A stretch of DNA of 64,000 nt from Tridacna crocea (GCA_943736015.1 OX031072.1:16023501-16087500), one strand, 5' to 3'. Positions 45,421-55,684 are shown, counted from the first letter of the stretch. Notes: generated by a model not told the origin, from the letters alone. Program-made: numbers and translations.

Positions 45421-45699
45421 AGGCGATGGCATCCTTTGACATTGCTTGTTATTGCGTCATCATCTAATTTTATAGACTATTAACTGTTGATTTTAACTAT
45501 TTGAACGCCAAGACCGATTTAGATGCTATTTTGGACAGTATACAACCAGATCAGAATGTTGTTCGTATTGAAATCATTTCCTACAAATCTTTGTACTCTA
45601 ATCTTTCTTCACAATGTGTGTTATGTATTGTAGGGTTGGACATGAGAATTTACCTTTCGTTCTCACATTATCTTTAGCTGATTCAAGGCCAAATATATT

Positions 45700-46462
45700 A
45701 ATGGCTTGCAACACGCGAAAAGGGGCATTTGCACATTTGCGTAAAGTGTCGTCTCTGATCTGCTTGCGCAGTCCGCGCAGGCTAATCTGAGACGGCACGC
45801 TACGACTACATTAGATTGTGCTACTGTAGACTTTAGTAAAACAGAAAATTGAACAAGAGGACCCCCCCCCGGGGCAGGACCAGTTTTGACCCCAGGGGGA
45901 TCATTTGAACAAACTTGGTAGAGGTCCTCTAGGAGATTCTACATACTAAATATCAAAGCCTTCAAGTTTTAGTGGAGAAGATTTCTCAGTTTTTCCTTCT
46001 TTGTTCCTATGCTTGAACTTATGACCCCCGGGAAGGGGCCAGTTTTGACCCCAGGGGCATCATTTGAACAAACTTGGTAGAGGTCTACCAGGAGATGCCA
46101 CATTCCAAATATCAAAGCTCTACGCCATCTAGTTTCAGAGAAGAAGATTTTCAAAGATTTTGTAGTTTTTTCCTTTTTGTTGCCATGGCAACCAGAGTTA
46201 TGGATGGAATTCAATTCTTTGAACACTTCTGGTAGAGCTTTACCCAAGGAACATTCCTGCCAAGTTTCATCAAGATTGGACCAGTGGTGTAGGAGAAGAA
46301 GATGTTAAAAGAAATTGTTGACGGACGACGAACATAAGGCGATCACAATAGCTCACTTTTAGCACTTTGTGCTAAGGTAAGCTAATAAAAATGTAAAGTG
46401 TCGTTTAGAATTAGCCTGCGCGGAGTGCGCAGGCTGATCCGACACGATACTTTACGCAACTG
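45700..46462. mobile_element. Family E element split by a later insertion
   Basis: The left part at 45,700-45,857 (ATGGCTTGCAACACGCGAAA to AGTAAAACAGAAAATTG) and the right part at about 46,384-46,462 (GTAAAGTGTCGTTTAGAATT to TACTTTACGCAA) are collinear with the intact copy at 26,480-26,746. The last 40 bp of the right terminus are lost. The right part is also present in the inverted duplicate at 59,425-59,505. Confidence 0.65.
45858..46383. mobile_element. Interspersed bivalve repeat nested in the family E element
   Basis: It starts AACAAGAGGACCCC and ends with a hairpin AGCTCACTTTTAGCACTTTG plus TGCTAAGGTAAGCT, then AATAAAAA. It contains an internal tandem duplication of about 150 bp (CCAGTTTTGACCCCAGGGGG at 45,879 and a near match at 46,032). 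This 3' hairpin type is very common in bivalve genomes. I do not know its transposition class. Confidence 0.6.
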
Positions 46463-46520
46463 TCTGAAACACATGGTTCATAATACAAGAGTTTTAAAAA
46501 AAGGGTCCCGTCATACCGTC

Positions 46521-46749
46521 TTAACTCATTACCAAACGACAATATTTTTGACTGGTCCAAATTGAAAGCATTTGCAGACGACAAAATAAAAGTGACTGTA
46601 AATTTGAAACTTGTTTTGTGAAGGGTAGAAAACATTGTGGGAAAAGGAGAAAATGCTGGTTATCAGCATTTTCACCTTTTCCCATAATGTTTTCTACAGG
46701 CTTCCTTCTCAGGGGCGTCAAAAATAGGGATTGTGTGGTAATGGGTTAA
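46521..46749. mobile_element. Family A TTAA element, complete, with empty site in the paralogue
   Basis: TTAA lies at 46,521-46,524 and 46,746-46,749. Termini TTAACTCATTACCAAACGAC and TTGTGTGGTAATGGGTTAA. Hairpin AAAATGCTGGTTATCAGCAT with its flanks. The inverted duplicate has a single TTAA at 59,365-59,368 and no element, which defines the insertion boundaries. Confidence 0.85.
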
Positions 46750-46868
46750 ACATTGCGGTTTTGACATTTGATAGTAAGTAGAAGAATAGAACAGGTTTGC
46801 TTAGAATTTTATCATGTCTATACGGAACTCAAAATCTATCTCTTATTTACTATTCGAAAGTGTGTAAA

Positions 46869-46940
46869 GGGAATTGGCTCAAGTGGTAGAACGCTCGCTT
46901 AACATGTGAGAGGTACCGGGATCGATACCCGGATTCTCCA
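46869..46940 (+). pseudogene. tRNA-like sequence, anticodon AAC (Val-like)
   Basis: The A box TGGCTCAAGTGG and B box GGATCGATACC are well placed. The T arm (CCGGG/CCCGG) and anticodon arm (CTCGC/GTGAG with loop TTAACAT, anticodon AAC at 46,901-46,903) fold well. The D stem has one mismatch, and the acceptor stem (GGGAATT with ATTCTCC) has two mismatches and a wobble. It is probably a tRNA relic or SINE head rather than a working gene. Confidence 0.5.
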
Positions 46941-47648
46941 AATCACCATTTTGGTGTGTGAATTTTATGGGTTTTTGTAATCATTATTTTTTTGTTATTC
47001 AACCTTCCATTGCACAAACACACAAAAAAGTTTCCTAATCATTGTTACAATGTGCATCAAAGATTAGACTAGTTTTGTATGGGCACAGAGCGACTTATTT
47101 TCAGCTGAAACTCAACCATTAGTTAACTATCCACTATTGTACTCTTTATCACAGCTTGGCCAATTTCTTTCCGAGGATTGATGTTAGTCATAGCGACAGG
47201 GTTCACGGCTGATCATTGTTTAGACGATGGTTATGTGGGAAAGCAGCCAGTTGTTTTGAAAGAATACTGTGCGGAGTGCTGGTAAAAATGATGAAAAGAA
47301 ACTCCAAGAAGGCATTGAAAGGTACACTGGCCGCAGCTATATTAGTGAACTAATGTTGAAAACGGCGTTAAACACCATACAATCAATCAATCATTCAGTC
47401 AATCTTTCAGAGATCGTCAGACTCATAATAATCTTCGTAATTGAAATTGTATGAATAGAATTTAACCGCATTTCACGCACAGAGTTGATCAAATTTGTGC
47501 TTTGTCTCAACTTGTCAGTTGCAAATACTTTCGAATTCGGCAAGTCTAAAAATTTTCTGTCAGATACAAAGAAGTTCATAACTACTCAAACTTTGATAGG
47601 GATCACTTATATATTTCTGTATGGGTTTATATGTTACAACAGGTTTGC
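46941..47648. other. No recognisable gene
   Basis: The short plus-strand frame at 47,269-47,454 and the minus-strand frame at 47,391-47,579 show no known domain. Confidence 0.4.
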
Positions 47649-47873
47649 ATAAACTCTTTACCATATTGTAAAATTCTAGATTTGTCCAAGTTGAAAGCAT
47701 TTGCTGACCAAAAACTATATGCAACGTGCAGTATGTGTCTGTCATGGGGTAGAAAACATCGTTGGAAAAGGAGAAAATGCTGGTATCCAGCATTTTCTCA
47801 TTTTCCAACAATGTTTTCCTAAGGCTTCTTTCTCAGTGTCTTTAGTGGACGGCATTGTGAGGTAAAGGCTTAA
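47649..47873. repeat. Family A element
   Basis: Left AACTCTTTACCATATTGTAA, hairpin GAGAAAATGCTGGTATCCAG, right GCATTGTGAGGTAAAGGCTT with TTAA at 47,870-47,873. The left TTAA is mutated. Confidence 0.65.
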
Positions 47874-48129
47874 AGATCCATTTCCACAAGTCATTTTATT
47901 GATCAGTGTGGCAATGTAACATATTGTAAAAGCATACATGATACATGCCACATATAGATTTAGAACGAATCTTTTAGGATCATCCCTAGCAAATTTTGAG
48001 TAGTATACAATAATCCATCAAACTTTTCATCAGACTCAACTTTCAAAGTTCATGATTAGTTGTGACTACAATTCGATCCTCGTTTTGACGCAATATTTCT
48101 CTTTTTATTCAAGTATGAGGCCTAATTCA

Positions 48130-48300
48130 TTTGAGCTATGCTCTATGAAAAAGGGGGTGGGGGGAGGGGGGGAAGTGGGGGGGGGGGGGCTGAACGCATC
48201 TGCAAAACGTGTCGATTCATGTCAGCCTGTGCAGTCCACGCAGGCTGACATGGGCTGACACTTTTTGCTATTTAAAACGGTTCTAGTTTAAACATATTTT
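48130..48300. repeat. Family D element, truncated, with G-rich insertion
   Basis: GAGCTATGCTCTATGAAAAA, a G-rich tract (48,155-48,190), then CATCTGCAAAACGTGTCGAT and GCAGTCCACGCAGGCTGACA. The right half is missing. Confidence 0.6.
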
Positions 48301-48346
48301 ATTCATAGAATTACATAGTATTACATAGAAATATATATCAATCAGA

Positions 48347-48575
48347 TTAACCCATTACCACACAATCCCTACTTTTGACGCCCCTGAGAAAGAAGCCTTT
48401 TGAAAACACTGTGGGAAAAGGAGAAAATGCTGGTAACCAGCATTTTCTCCTTTTCCCACAGTGTTTTCTACCCTTCCCAGAACAAATTTCAATTTTTCAG
48501 TAATCTTTATTTTGTCGTCTGCAAATCCTTTCAATTTGGACCAGTCTAAAATTTTGTCGTGTGGTAATGAGTTAA
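48347..48575. mobile_element. Family A TTAA element, complete
   Basis: TTAA lies at 48,347-48,350 and 48,572-48,575. Termini TTAACCCATTACCACACAAT and CGTGTGGTAATGAGTTAA. The central stem AGGAGAAAATGCTGGTAACC with complement is perfect over more than 30 bp. Length 229 bp. Confidence 0.85.
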
Positions 48576-48970
48576 CAAGAATAATTCTATAAAATGGATT
48601 GAAACGAAAGCTAAGCTTATATAGTTTCTCTCCAAGCTCCGGTTTAGCAGTATGTATAAAGAAGTAAAAAAAAACAAAAGTGAAGAAATAAATAAGAAAA
48701 AGACACGAGAGGTAAAAAGAAGAAAAGATGATTGAAAAGATGGATGTGGAGTTATATACTGGTAAAATTGTTAACTTATATTCGATATGTAAGGACCATA
48801 AAAATTAACTTACAACCTGACCTTATAATAATATGTAAGGACCATAAAAATTATCTTACAACCTGACCATATAATTCCACAGGAGTTTGTTATTACTCAG
48901 AAGACTTAAGCCCGTTTAGGGGACAGATAATTAATCATCGCTAAAAAGTAAAAAAAATAGATCAGTGTTG
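48576..48970 (-). other. Probable 3' UTR of the CR1-like LINE
   Basis: This follows the ORF2 stop on the minus strand. It contains a direct duplication of about 58 bp at roughly 48,789-48,880 (ATGTAAGGACCATAAAAATT, ACTTACAACCTGACC twice). The exact 3' end of the LINE is not visible. Confidence 0.5.
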
Positions 48971-51900
48971 CTAATATCTAAATCTGCCGCTTGCACGAAT
49001 ATAAGAATGAACTGCATCAAATGTTATTTCATTTGAAGACAGACTAAGACTTTCGTCCCCATACAAGATAGTTCTAAGAGAAACTCTTGTTATATCATTA
49101 ATGGTAAGATTTAATTGATTTCTTATGTTAACATAATTTGGACATTGTAGAAAGAAATGTTCAGTTGATTCGACGAAACCACAAGTGCAAAGAGGAGACT
49201 GTACTATCTTTTTCACATATAGGTGGTGATTAAGAGAGCTGCATCTATTGCGCAATCGAGCATGAATAATCTGGATTTTTCTATCGCCATAAAAATAAAG
49301 TTGTTTCGGTACGGGTTTGCCAAGGTTTAAATGATACTTAAAAGCTGTTAGTGTTTCGGCGCTCTTCATGTCATCAGTTAGGGAATTCCAATCACTAATT
49401 ACTGCCGGTAGAAATGAATTTTTATAAAAACTAGTTCTGCAAGGAATGGTTCGCAAGTTGTTTGGACTGCGTAGATTATAAACTGATGAATTACCAACTG
49501 TTGGAGGTACGAGTGCATTGAGGTAATTTGGTGAAAGCCCGTTCATCATTTTGTAAAAAAGAATAAGTTTGTGTTTTCGCCTCCGTTCACTCAAAGTTTC
49601 CCATCCTGTTTCCTCATATAGATCAGCAATTGCCACAAGTTTTGTACAACCTGTAACTGTACGTGCAGCTTCATTTTGGAGTTTGTCTAGTTCATCCTTT
49701 AACCCCTGAGAAAGGTTGTCCCAAATTACATCACCATACTCCAATAAAGGCCTAATGAATGAAAAGTAAATGGTTTGAAGAGACTGCCGATCAAGTCGTA
49801 CTTTCAAATGTCTCATGATTCCAACCCTCCTCCATGTCTTCTCAAGAGATTTGTTGATATGAATATCCCAGGAACCGTCCTTAGAAAGAAAAATGCCTAA
49901 GTGCTTATGACTAGAAACTGACGGAATCTCGATATTGGACATAAAAAGATTTGGATGATTAGGTTTATTACGTTTACGGGATATTACCAGTGATTCTGAT
50001 TTTGAAGGGTTAAACTTGACCAGCCATTTTTGTGCCCAACGGGAAATTTTATCTATGTCAGATTGTAGCATATTGCCTACATTAGTTGGATCATCTACAA
50101 CCATAGATAAACTCGTATCATCTGCAAAAAGATTTATGTTTGACTGTATATCATCAACGATATCATTGATATAAACTAAAAATAGGAGAGGCCCTAATAT
50201 AGATCCTTGAGGCACTCCAGCCTGAACATGACATAAGGACGAAATTCCCCCTGGTATAACAACTCTTTGATATCGATTCGAAAGATAATTAGAAAACCAA
50301 GACAATAGCTTACCATTGATCCCCGCCCTTTGTAATTTGAAAAGTAGGCCTTTGTGCCAAACTTTGTCAAAAGCCTTACTTATGTCAAAAAATACAGCTC
50401 TAAATTCAAGCCCATCGTCCAAGGCTTTACAAATATTATTATATAGACAAGACACTTGATTGACTGTAGAGTCACCGGGCATGAAACCTGACTGGAAAGG
50501 TGTAAAAAACCCGATATCTTTTAAGTGGTTAGAGACATGTTTGAATATAATGCGTTCGAAGACTTTTTCGATGCTATTCAGTAAAGAAACAGGTCTATAG
50601 TTAGATGGAAGAGAGGGGTCACCTGATTTAAATATAGGGCTTACATTGGATATTTTCCACGAAGATGGAAGTGTATGCACATTTAAAGAGTGATTAAACA
50701 AATCACATAAGTGTGGGGCAATCTGATTAAACACTTCAATAAGAATCCTATTATTAATACCATCAGGCCCCGAAGCTTTTCCATGTTTAAGTGATTTTAA
50801 TGCATCCTTTACTTCAGAAGGAAGGATAGTCAATGTATCTAAGGATGATTGTGTCAATGGGTAATACTCATTTGGAAGAACACTTAAAGAATCGTCTACA
50901 CGCGACTGATTTGCAAAATAACAGTTCAAGACGTTAGCTTTCTCATTCTCATCAAATACCATTGAGTCACAAGAATTGTCAAAAAGAGGAGGGATTGACG
51001 ACGAAGAATTTGAAGACATGAGTAACTTTAAGGTTTTCCACCAATCCCGTGATGTCAAAGAACTTGATTTTAATTTAGAAGACAATTGGTCATAATAGTT
51101 TTCTTTAGTTTGACGAATAATAGTTATTACTTCGTTTCTAGCAGATCGAAATTTTGACCAGTGACAAGCTTTGTTTGATAGCTTAGCTTTTTTGTATAGT
51201 CGCTTACGCCAGCGAATTTTCCTTTTAATAAAACTGGTCATCCATGGAGGGTCCTGAAGATTAATACTGACAGTCTTGCTTGGAATAAACATACGAGTTT
51301 TAGACGTGATAACATTTGCAAAATTTCCAGCATAATTATCAATATTATCATCAATTATTGTACGCCAATTAAAATTTGCAAGACAGGCTCTTAACTGGTT
51401 GTAATCGCCTTGATCGTATTTCCAAATAGTTCGTTGAATATGCTTTAATTTGGGTTTAATGAAATTGAAGACACCAAACACAGGACAGTGGTATCGCATA
51501 GTAAGGTCAAGACAAGGCTCTCCTACGCCAGTTGTTAATATTAAATTTTTATTGGTAACAAAAAGAAGGTCAATAGTGGACATAGAATTTTCGGTAAAGT
51601 GAGTCGGTTCATCAATACATTGAAACAAATTAAATTGATTACAAAGGGCCTGAACTTTCCGAAAATGATTTTCATTCATAGTATTAAAATTGAAATCCCC
51701 AGTTATTATAACATCCGTAATGTTCGTATTTATAGCAAGATCAATAGAATCTTCAATAAGTGTGGTATAAGCCACGTCAGAATTTGGTAGTCTATAGAAA
51801 ACTCCATATAAGATGTTCTTATTATTAACTAACTTGATTTGAATCCAGATACACTCAAGAAAACCAATTTCAAGATCGTGTCTACGAGTATACGATAGGT

Positions 51901-52540
51901 TATTCTTTACATACAATATGACCCCACCATATCTGTTATTAACTCTGTCTTTCCGTTCAGGTGGATGGAAAGAAGGAAAATGTAGATCATCTGAGGAAAC
52001 GCTATCATGTAACCATGTCTCCGAAAATGAAATGATGTCAAAGAAAGAAAATTCCGCGATTAGAGTATCAATTTTGTTAGTTATACTTTGTACATTATAA
52101 TGGATAGTTGAGAGATGATTGGGATGTTTAAGAAAGTTGTACAAGTCTGAACTAGACAAACTACATGACGACTCGCTAGGTTGTGGACCAGGATTTGGAT
52201 GTACATCGCCTGCTCGCAGTATCAAAACATGCGTCACTACTAGCAGAGGCAACAAGCTGCATATAGATATCAGAAATGCCGATTTACAAAATTGTACATT
52301 CTCTTCACAACGTTTTCCTAGCAAAAGTCGTTTTCTATTGTGGTGCAAGATATGTTTGCTCAAGGATAACGACTGTCTAATACTAATAAGAATTGAAAAC
52401 GAATGGTACACTGTGATAACAACCGAAAGAAGGAAGAGAAGTGTTACGGTCAGGTGGAAATGCAGATTTGGACAATATGTTGGGTTGCTGCAGATATACC
52501 TTAAAACTTTACATCTCATGTTATTGCAGATATCAAACAC
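48971..52540 (-). CDS. CR1/L2-type LINE ORF2: endonuclease-reverse transcriptase with a 2A-like motif
   Basis: This single uninterrupted frame of 1189 residues is long enough to be intact. Two hydrophobic stretches (about residues 31-45 and 88-108) precede AGDVHPNPGP at 110-119, a 2A-like sequence. An apurinic-type endonuclease follows (about 140-370), with SETWL, RYGGV, ITGDFN, STIDLLF and YHCPVFG; its last block has Tyr where Asp often precedes His. The reverse transcriptase (about 620-900) shows NYRPVSLLN, FDISKAFDKVWH, AGVPQGSILGPLLFLVYIND and the catalytic FADD at 805-808. The C-terminus has CTCGFVESTEHFFLQCPNY. Such enzymes nick DNA and copy their RNA in place. A family A element lies just 3' of the gene. 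The same C-terminal region recurs as a fragment at 62.9 kb. The ATG at 52,540 is the first in frame; the true start could differ if 2A recoding or an upstream ORF is used. Confidence 0.9.
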   Translation of the reverse strand: MFDICNNMRCKVLRYICSNPTYCPNLHFHLTVTLLFLLSVVITVYHSFSILISIRQSLSLSKHILHHNRKRLLLGKRCEENVQFCKSAFLISICSLLPLLVVTHVLILRAGDVHPNPGPQPSESSCSLSSSDLYNFLKHPNHLSTIHYNVQSITNKIDTLIAEFSFFDIISFSETWLHDSVSSDDLHFPSFHPPERKDRVNNRYGGVILYVKNNLSYTRRHDLEIGFLECIWIQIKLVNNKNILYGVFYRLPNSDVAYTTLIEDSIDLAINTNITDVIITGDFNFNTMNENHFRKVQALCNQFNLFQCIDEPTHFTENSMSTIDLLFVTNKNLILTTGVGEPCLDLTMRYHCPVFGVFNFIKPKLKHIQRTIWKYDQGDYNQLRACLANFNWRTIIDDNIDNYAGNFANVITSKTRMFIPSKTVSINLQDPPWMTSFIKRKIRWRKRLYKKAKLSNKACHWSKFRSARNEVITIIRQTKENYYDQLSSKLKSSSLTSRDWWKTLKLLMSSNSSSSIPPLFDNSCDSMVFDENEKANVLNCYFANQSRVDDSLSVLPNEYYPLTQSSLDTLTILPSEVKDALKSLKHGKASGPDGINNRILIEVFNQIAPHLCDLFNHSLNVHTLPSSWKISNVSPIFKSGDPSLPSNYRPVSLLNSIEKVFERIIFKHVSNHLKDIGFFTPFQSGFMPGDSTVNQVSCLYNNICKALDDGLEFRAVFFDISKAFDKVWHKGLLFKLQRAGINGKLLSWFSNYLSNRYQRVVIPGGISSLCHVQAGVPQGSILGPLLFLVYINDIVDDIQSNINLFADDTSLSMVVDDPTNVGNMLQSDIDKISRWAQKWLVKFNPSKSESLVISRKRNKPNHPNLFMSNIEIPSVSSHKHLGIFLSKDGSWDIHINKSLEKTWRRVGIMRHLKVRLDRQSLQTIYFSFIRPLLEYGDVIWDNLSQGLKDELDKLQNEAARTVTGCTKLVAIADLYEETGWETLSERRRKHKLILFYKMMNGLSPNYLNALVPPTVGNSSVYNLRSPNNLRTIPCRTSFYKNSFLPAVISDWNSLTDDMKSAETLTAFKYHLNLGKPVPKQLYFYGDRKIQIIHARLRNRCSSLNHHLYVKKIVQSPLCTCGFVESTEHFFLQCPNYVNIRNQLNLTINDITRVSLRTILYGDESLSLSSNEITFDAVHSYIRASGRFRY

Positions 52541-53032
52541 AGGAACACCATGCAGCAGCTCAACAACTGTCCAGATCTATGTTCTTTACTGTGCAATACA
52601 GTTGTCTTATAAACCAACTTCAGTATAAAAAATGAAAACTCCACACCATCAAGACAAAAAGAAAAATACATATGGATAACAAAAAATGGGAAAAAATAGA
52701 AAAAACCTATATACATAGTTAAGTTCAAATAGGCCAACTAAAACAGAATAAGTGAGAGAAAAGAGTATATAGTTAATGTAACAGTGATCTTTTGTTCACA
52801 AGTAGACGTTTGGACTAGATATAAGTCAAAGATCGAACAGCATGGTATGTGCTATCTGATCCCAACCATCACCAGCTGCATGTTAATGGGAAATGGCTAA
52901 AAGGACCCTCAGATATTGAAAAAAGATATGGACTTTTTTCTAGCAAAACAGTCATATTAATTGCAACACAATATTAATTAATCAAAATAATTATACATAA
53001 TCCAATCCAGCTCTCACAAGCCTTGTAGCTCG
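52541..53032. other. 5' flank of LINE ORF2
   Basis: AT-rich, without a frame I recognise. It may be 5' UTR or inter-ORF spacer of the LINE. Confidence 0.35.
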
Positions 53033-53272
53033 GTTGACCCTTTACCAAACAATCCATGGTTTTTACGACCCTGAGATAGAAGCCTTATGAAAACATTGTG
53101 AAAACATAGTTGGAAAAGGAGAAAACGCTGGTAACCAGCATTTTCTTCTTTTCCCACAATGCCCCCAATCTCCCAAAATCAAATTTCAATTTTTGATTCC
53201 CGTTTATTTTGCCATCTGCAAATGCTTTCAATTTGGACTGGTCCAAAATTGTTCATTTGGAAGAAAAGTTAA
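53033..53272. repeat. Family A element
   Basis: Left TTGACCCTTTACCAAACAAT, hairpin GGAGAAAACGCTGGTAACCA with complement, right CATTTGGAAGAAAAGTTAA. It carries a short internal duplication (GAAAACATTGTGAAAACATA). It sits between LINE ORF2 and the ORF1-type gene. Confidence 0.65.
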
Positions 53273-53282
53273 GACAAGACAT

Positions 53283-53545
53283 TTGAAATAAAGTAGTACT
53301 TAGGTAAAAATCCATGTTAGACAAACAAAATGTACTTATTCTTGATAAGCACTACAGTTTATGACAAGACAATTGCAGTAACGTAGTGCTGGGATAAAAC
53401 TCTGTGTTCGACAAACCAAATTTACTTGTTCTTGATATGCACTACACTTTAAGACAAGACAATTGAAGTAACGTAGTGCTGGGGTAAAAATCCGTGTTCG
53501 ACAAACAAAATGTACTTGTTCATGATATGCACTACAAATTGAATC
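53283..53545. repeat. 90-bp tandem repeat, about three copies
   Basis: The unit contains GTACTTATTCTTGATAAGCA, GACAAGACAATTGCAGTAAC, GTAGTGCTGGG and TGTTCGACAAAC. The phase points at 53,331, 53,421 and 53,511 give a period of exactly 90. Confidence 0.8.
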
Positions 53546-53619
53546 TACAGGTATATCTGTAACCTTCAGGTACACACCTGTAGACAAAATATACTTCAAA
53601 ACAGTGGTCGTTCATTTAA

Positions 53620-54420
53620 GATCAGACGGCAAAGTATATGCCGTCTGATTTCGATCAACTTCCACTTTAATGATTATTACATGTATATAATTACCATATG
53701 TAAGTTGACAAAGTATCTTAATAGTTGAATATGACTTTAAATATTCAGATGATGTGCGCTCAAGATCAGACTGCATGTTGTATGCAATCTAATCCAAGCC
53801 CACATCAGCAGTTTAGATATGAAAAGCTAAATTCGTTCATAGATGACAAGCCTAGGACTTTTCCAACGAAATTTCAAATTGGATATGAAAAGCTAAATTC
53901 GCTCATAGATGACAAGCTTAGGACTTTTCCAACGAAATTTCCACCTTGTAAGTTTTAATTTCGAAACAGGTAAATAGACGATCGCAAAAGGAGATCAGTC
54001 GGCATCCTTACATGTACTATCAGTTCCAAGTTCACACTAACTGCAAAGTAATTTGTACCACAGGTACATGTATGTGCCGACTGGTCCTGATCAGCTTCCA
54101 CATTTGCATCATGTAATTAGTTTACCATATAAAAGTTATCTTAAAAAGTTGAGAATGATTTCAGATAAATGGATGACATGTGCAAAAATCAGGTTGCATA
54201 GTATGCACTCCGATCCCAGCCCACATCAGCCGTCTAAATAGAAGAGCTTACAATTCGCTCAAAGATAAAAAGACTAGGACTTCATCGTCTAAGTTTCAAC
54301 AAGTTAACTTATACTTCAGACTGGAAGTCAAAGGGGTAAAAAAAAAAAGTCCAAGATCAGACGGCATCGGACGTGCTATCCGATTGCATTCCATACCAAC
54401 TACATATAAGTAGGTAAAGG
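53620..54420. repeat. Duplicated block of about 430 bp with a nested 62-bp duplication
   Basis: 53,645-53,830 and 54,085-54,240 share GATCAACTTCCACTTTAATG-like sequence, then AGCCCACATCAGC. Inside the first block a 62-bp unit (GATATGAAAAGCTAAATTCG, CATAGATGACAAG, ACTTTTCCAACGAAATTT) is tandemly repeated at 53,816-53,940. Pieces such as AAGATCAGACGGCAAAGTAT resemble family C cores. Confidence 0.65.
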
Positions 54421-54545
54421 AAATTGAACATTCAGAATTTGAAAATATAAGAACATTTTCCCTGCAGGACAAAAAGACTGAAAAACATAGTACAAATCAA
54501 AAGTAATCAAAAGTTGAATAGTAAACAAATCAGGGAAAACACGAC

Positions 54546-54770
54546 TTAAACCCTTTCCCAAACAGCAAATCTTAGACTCTTCCAAACCGAAAGAGTCCGC
54601 AGACGACAATTATAACTTTCATAACAATGAAAGAAAATTATCCGAAGGGGCAGAAAACTCACTGGGAAAAGGAGAAACCACTCGTTACGAGCAATTTCTC
54701 CCTTTTCCACAGTGCCCTTAAAAGACTTTTACTACACGTAAAAACAAGGGCCTGGTTGGGAAAGGGTTAA
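54546..54770. mobile_element. Family A element, CTCGTTACGAG subtype
   Basis: TTAA lies at 54,546-54,549 and 54,767-54,770. Termini TTAAACCCTTTCCCAAACAG and GTTGGGAAAGGGTTAA. Hairpin GAGAAACCACTCGTTACGAG. It ends 32 bp from the stop codon of the ORF1-type gene. Confidence 0.75.
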
Positions 54771-54802
54771 GATAGAGAGGAAACTGCACAAAAAAGTTAA
54801 GC

Positions 54803-55684
54803 CTACACTTCCAAAGCTAGTTTTTCAAGATCGGCATGACTCTCAATTCGATGCACTCTCTGGTTTTTGTCTTTTACCAAAATGACACCATCGCTTGACC
54901 ATGCACTGACCACCCTCTTCTCCCTCACCAGTGCCCTTGCTTGAAAAAATATTTCTCTTCTGTCCTTCGTAAGATCCTCATTGATGTAAGCACCTTCATA
55001 CCCGTTAACTTTAAGCTGCGACTTTCGTTTCATGATCTTTTGTCGAGAACGGTAACTAACAAATTTGACAATTATATCTCTGGGTCTAATGTTGAGAGAG
55101 GGGTCTTTTGGTTTTCCAATACGGTGTGCTCTGTCAATTTCTTCAATCGACAATCCAGAATTGATTGCGTCTGCTAGAGACATAACCTTGTTATCCACTG
55201 ACTCATCTTTCGATTCAGGTATACCAGAAATTCTTACGCAGTTTCTCCGACTATATTGTTCAGCCGAATCCAATCTTGACTCCACGATTTGAAGCTTTTT
55301 CTTCAGTTGTTGATTCTCGTTCTCTAGATCAGTCATCCTGTCGTGCAAACCGCTAAGTACTCCATGTACAATTTTACCCACCATATTCTCAATTTGGGTG
55401 TTAATGGACTCATGAATCGAACTTGTGATCTGAGAAAGTTGGTCATCAGATAACGTGAGCGTCATCATAGAATAGCCAGTATTTTCAGCGTCAACAGAGA
55501 CCTGCCCGTTTTTTTCATCGCTCCCAGGTAATACACCGATAGCCTGTTCTTCTGTGATAGTAGACCCAAGATTAGCCTTAGATTTCTTTGTATCCATTAA
55601 GTCAACCGGGGAAGTCAGAACTCGCTTGGACGATGATGGAGTCTGACGAGTCTGACGAGGAGTCTGACGAGAAGTAGATGCCAT
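54803..55684 (-). CDS. LINE ORF1-type protein (coiled coil plus RRM-like domain)
   Basis: 293 residues, intact. The N-terminal 60 residues are rich in Ser, Thr, Arg and Gln. A coiled coil follows (about 80-145; LENENQQLKKKLQIVESRLD), then the conserved junction SAEQYSRRNCVRISGIPES. After that comes an RNA-binding-like domain with DRAHRIGKP, RDIIVKFVSYRSRQKIMKRK and YINEDLTKDRREIFFQAR. This is the layout of L1-type ORF1 RNA chaperones as found in invertebrate CR1/L1 elements, which trimerise and package the element RNA. It lies on the same strand as, and upstream of, the ORF2 at 48,971-52,540, with about 2.3 kb between them, so it may be the ORF1 of that element separated by later repeats, or of a different element. 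Start chosen at the first ATG. Confidence 0.8.
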   Translation of the reverse strand: MASTSRQTPRQTRQTPSSSKRVLTSPVDLMDTKKSKANLGSTITEEQAIGVLPGSDEKNGQVSVDAENTGYSMMTLTLSDDQLSQITSSIHESINTQIENMVGKIVHGVLSGLHDRMTDLENENQQLKKKLQIVESRLDSAEQYSRRNCVRISGIPESKDESVDNKVMSLADAINSGLSIEEIDRAHRIGKPKDPSLNIRPRDIIVKFVSYRSRQKIMKRKSQLKVNGYEGAYINEDLTKDRREIFFQARALVREKRVVSAWSSDGVILVKDKNQRVHRIESHADLEKLALEV

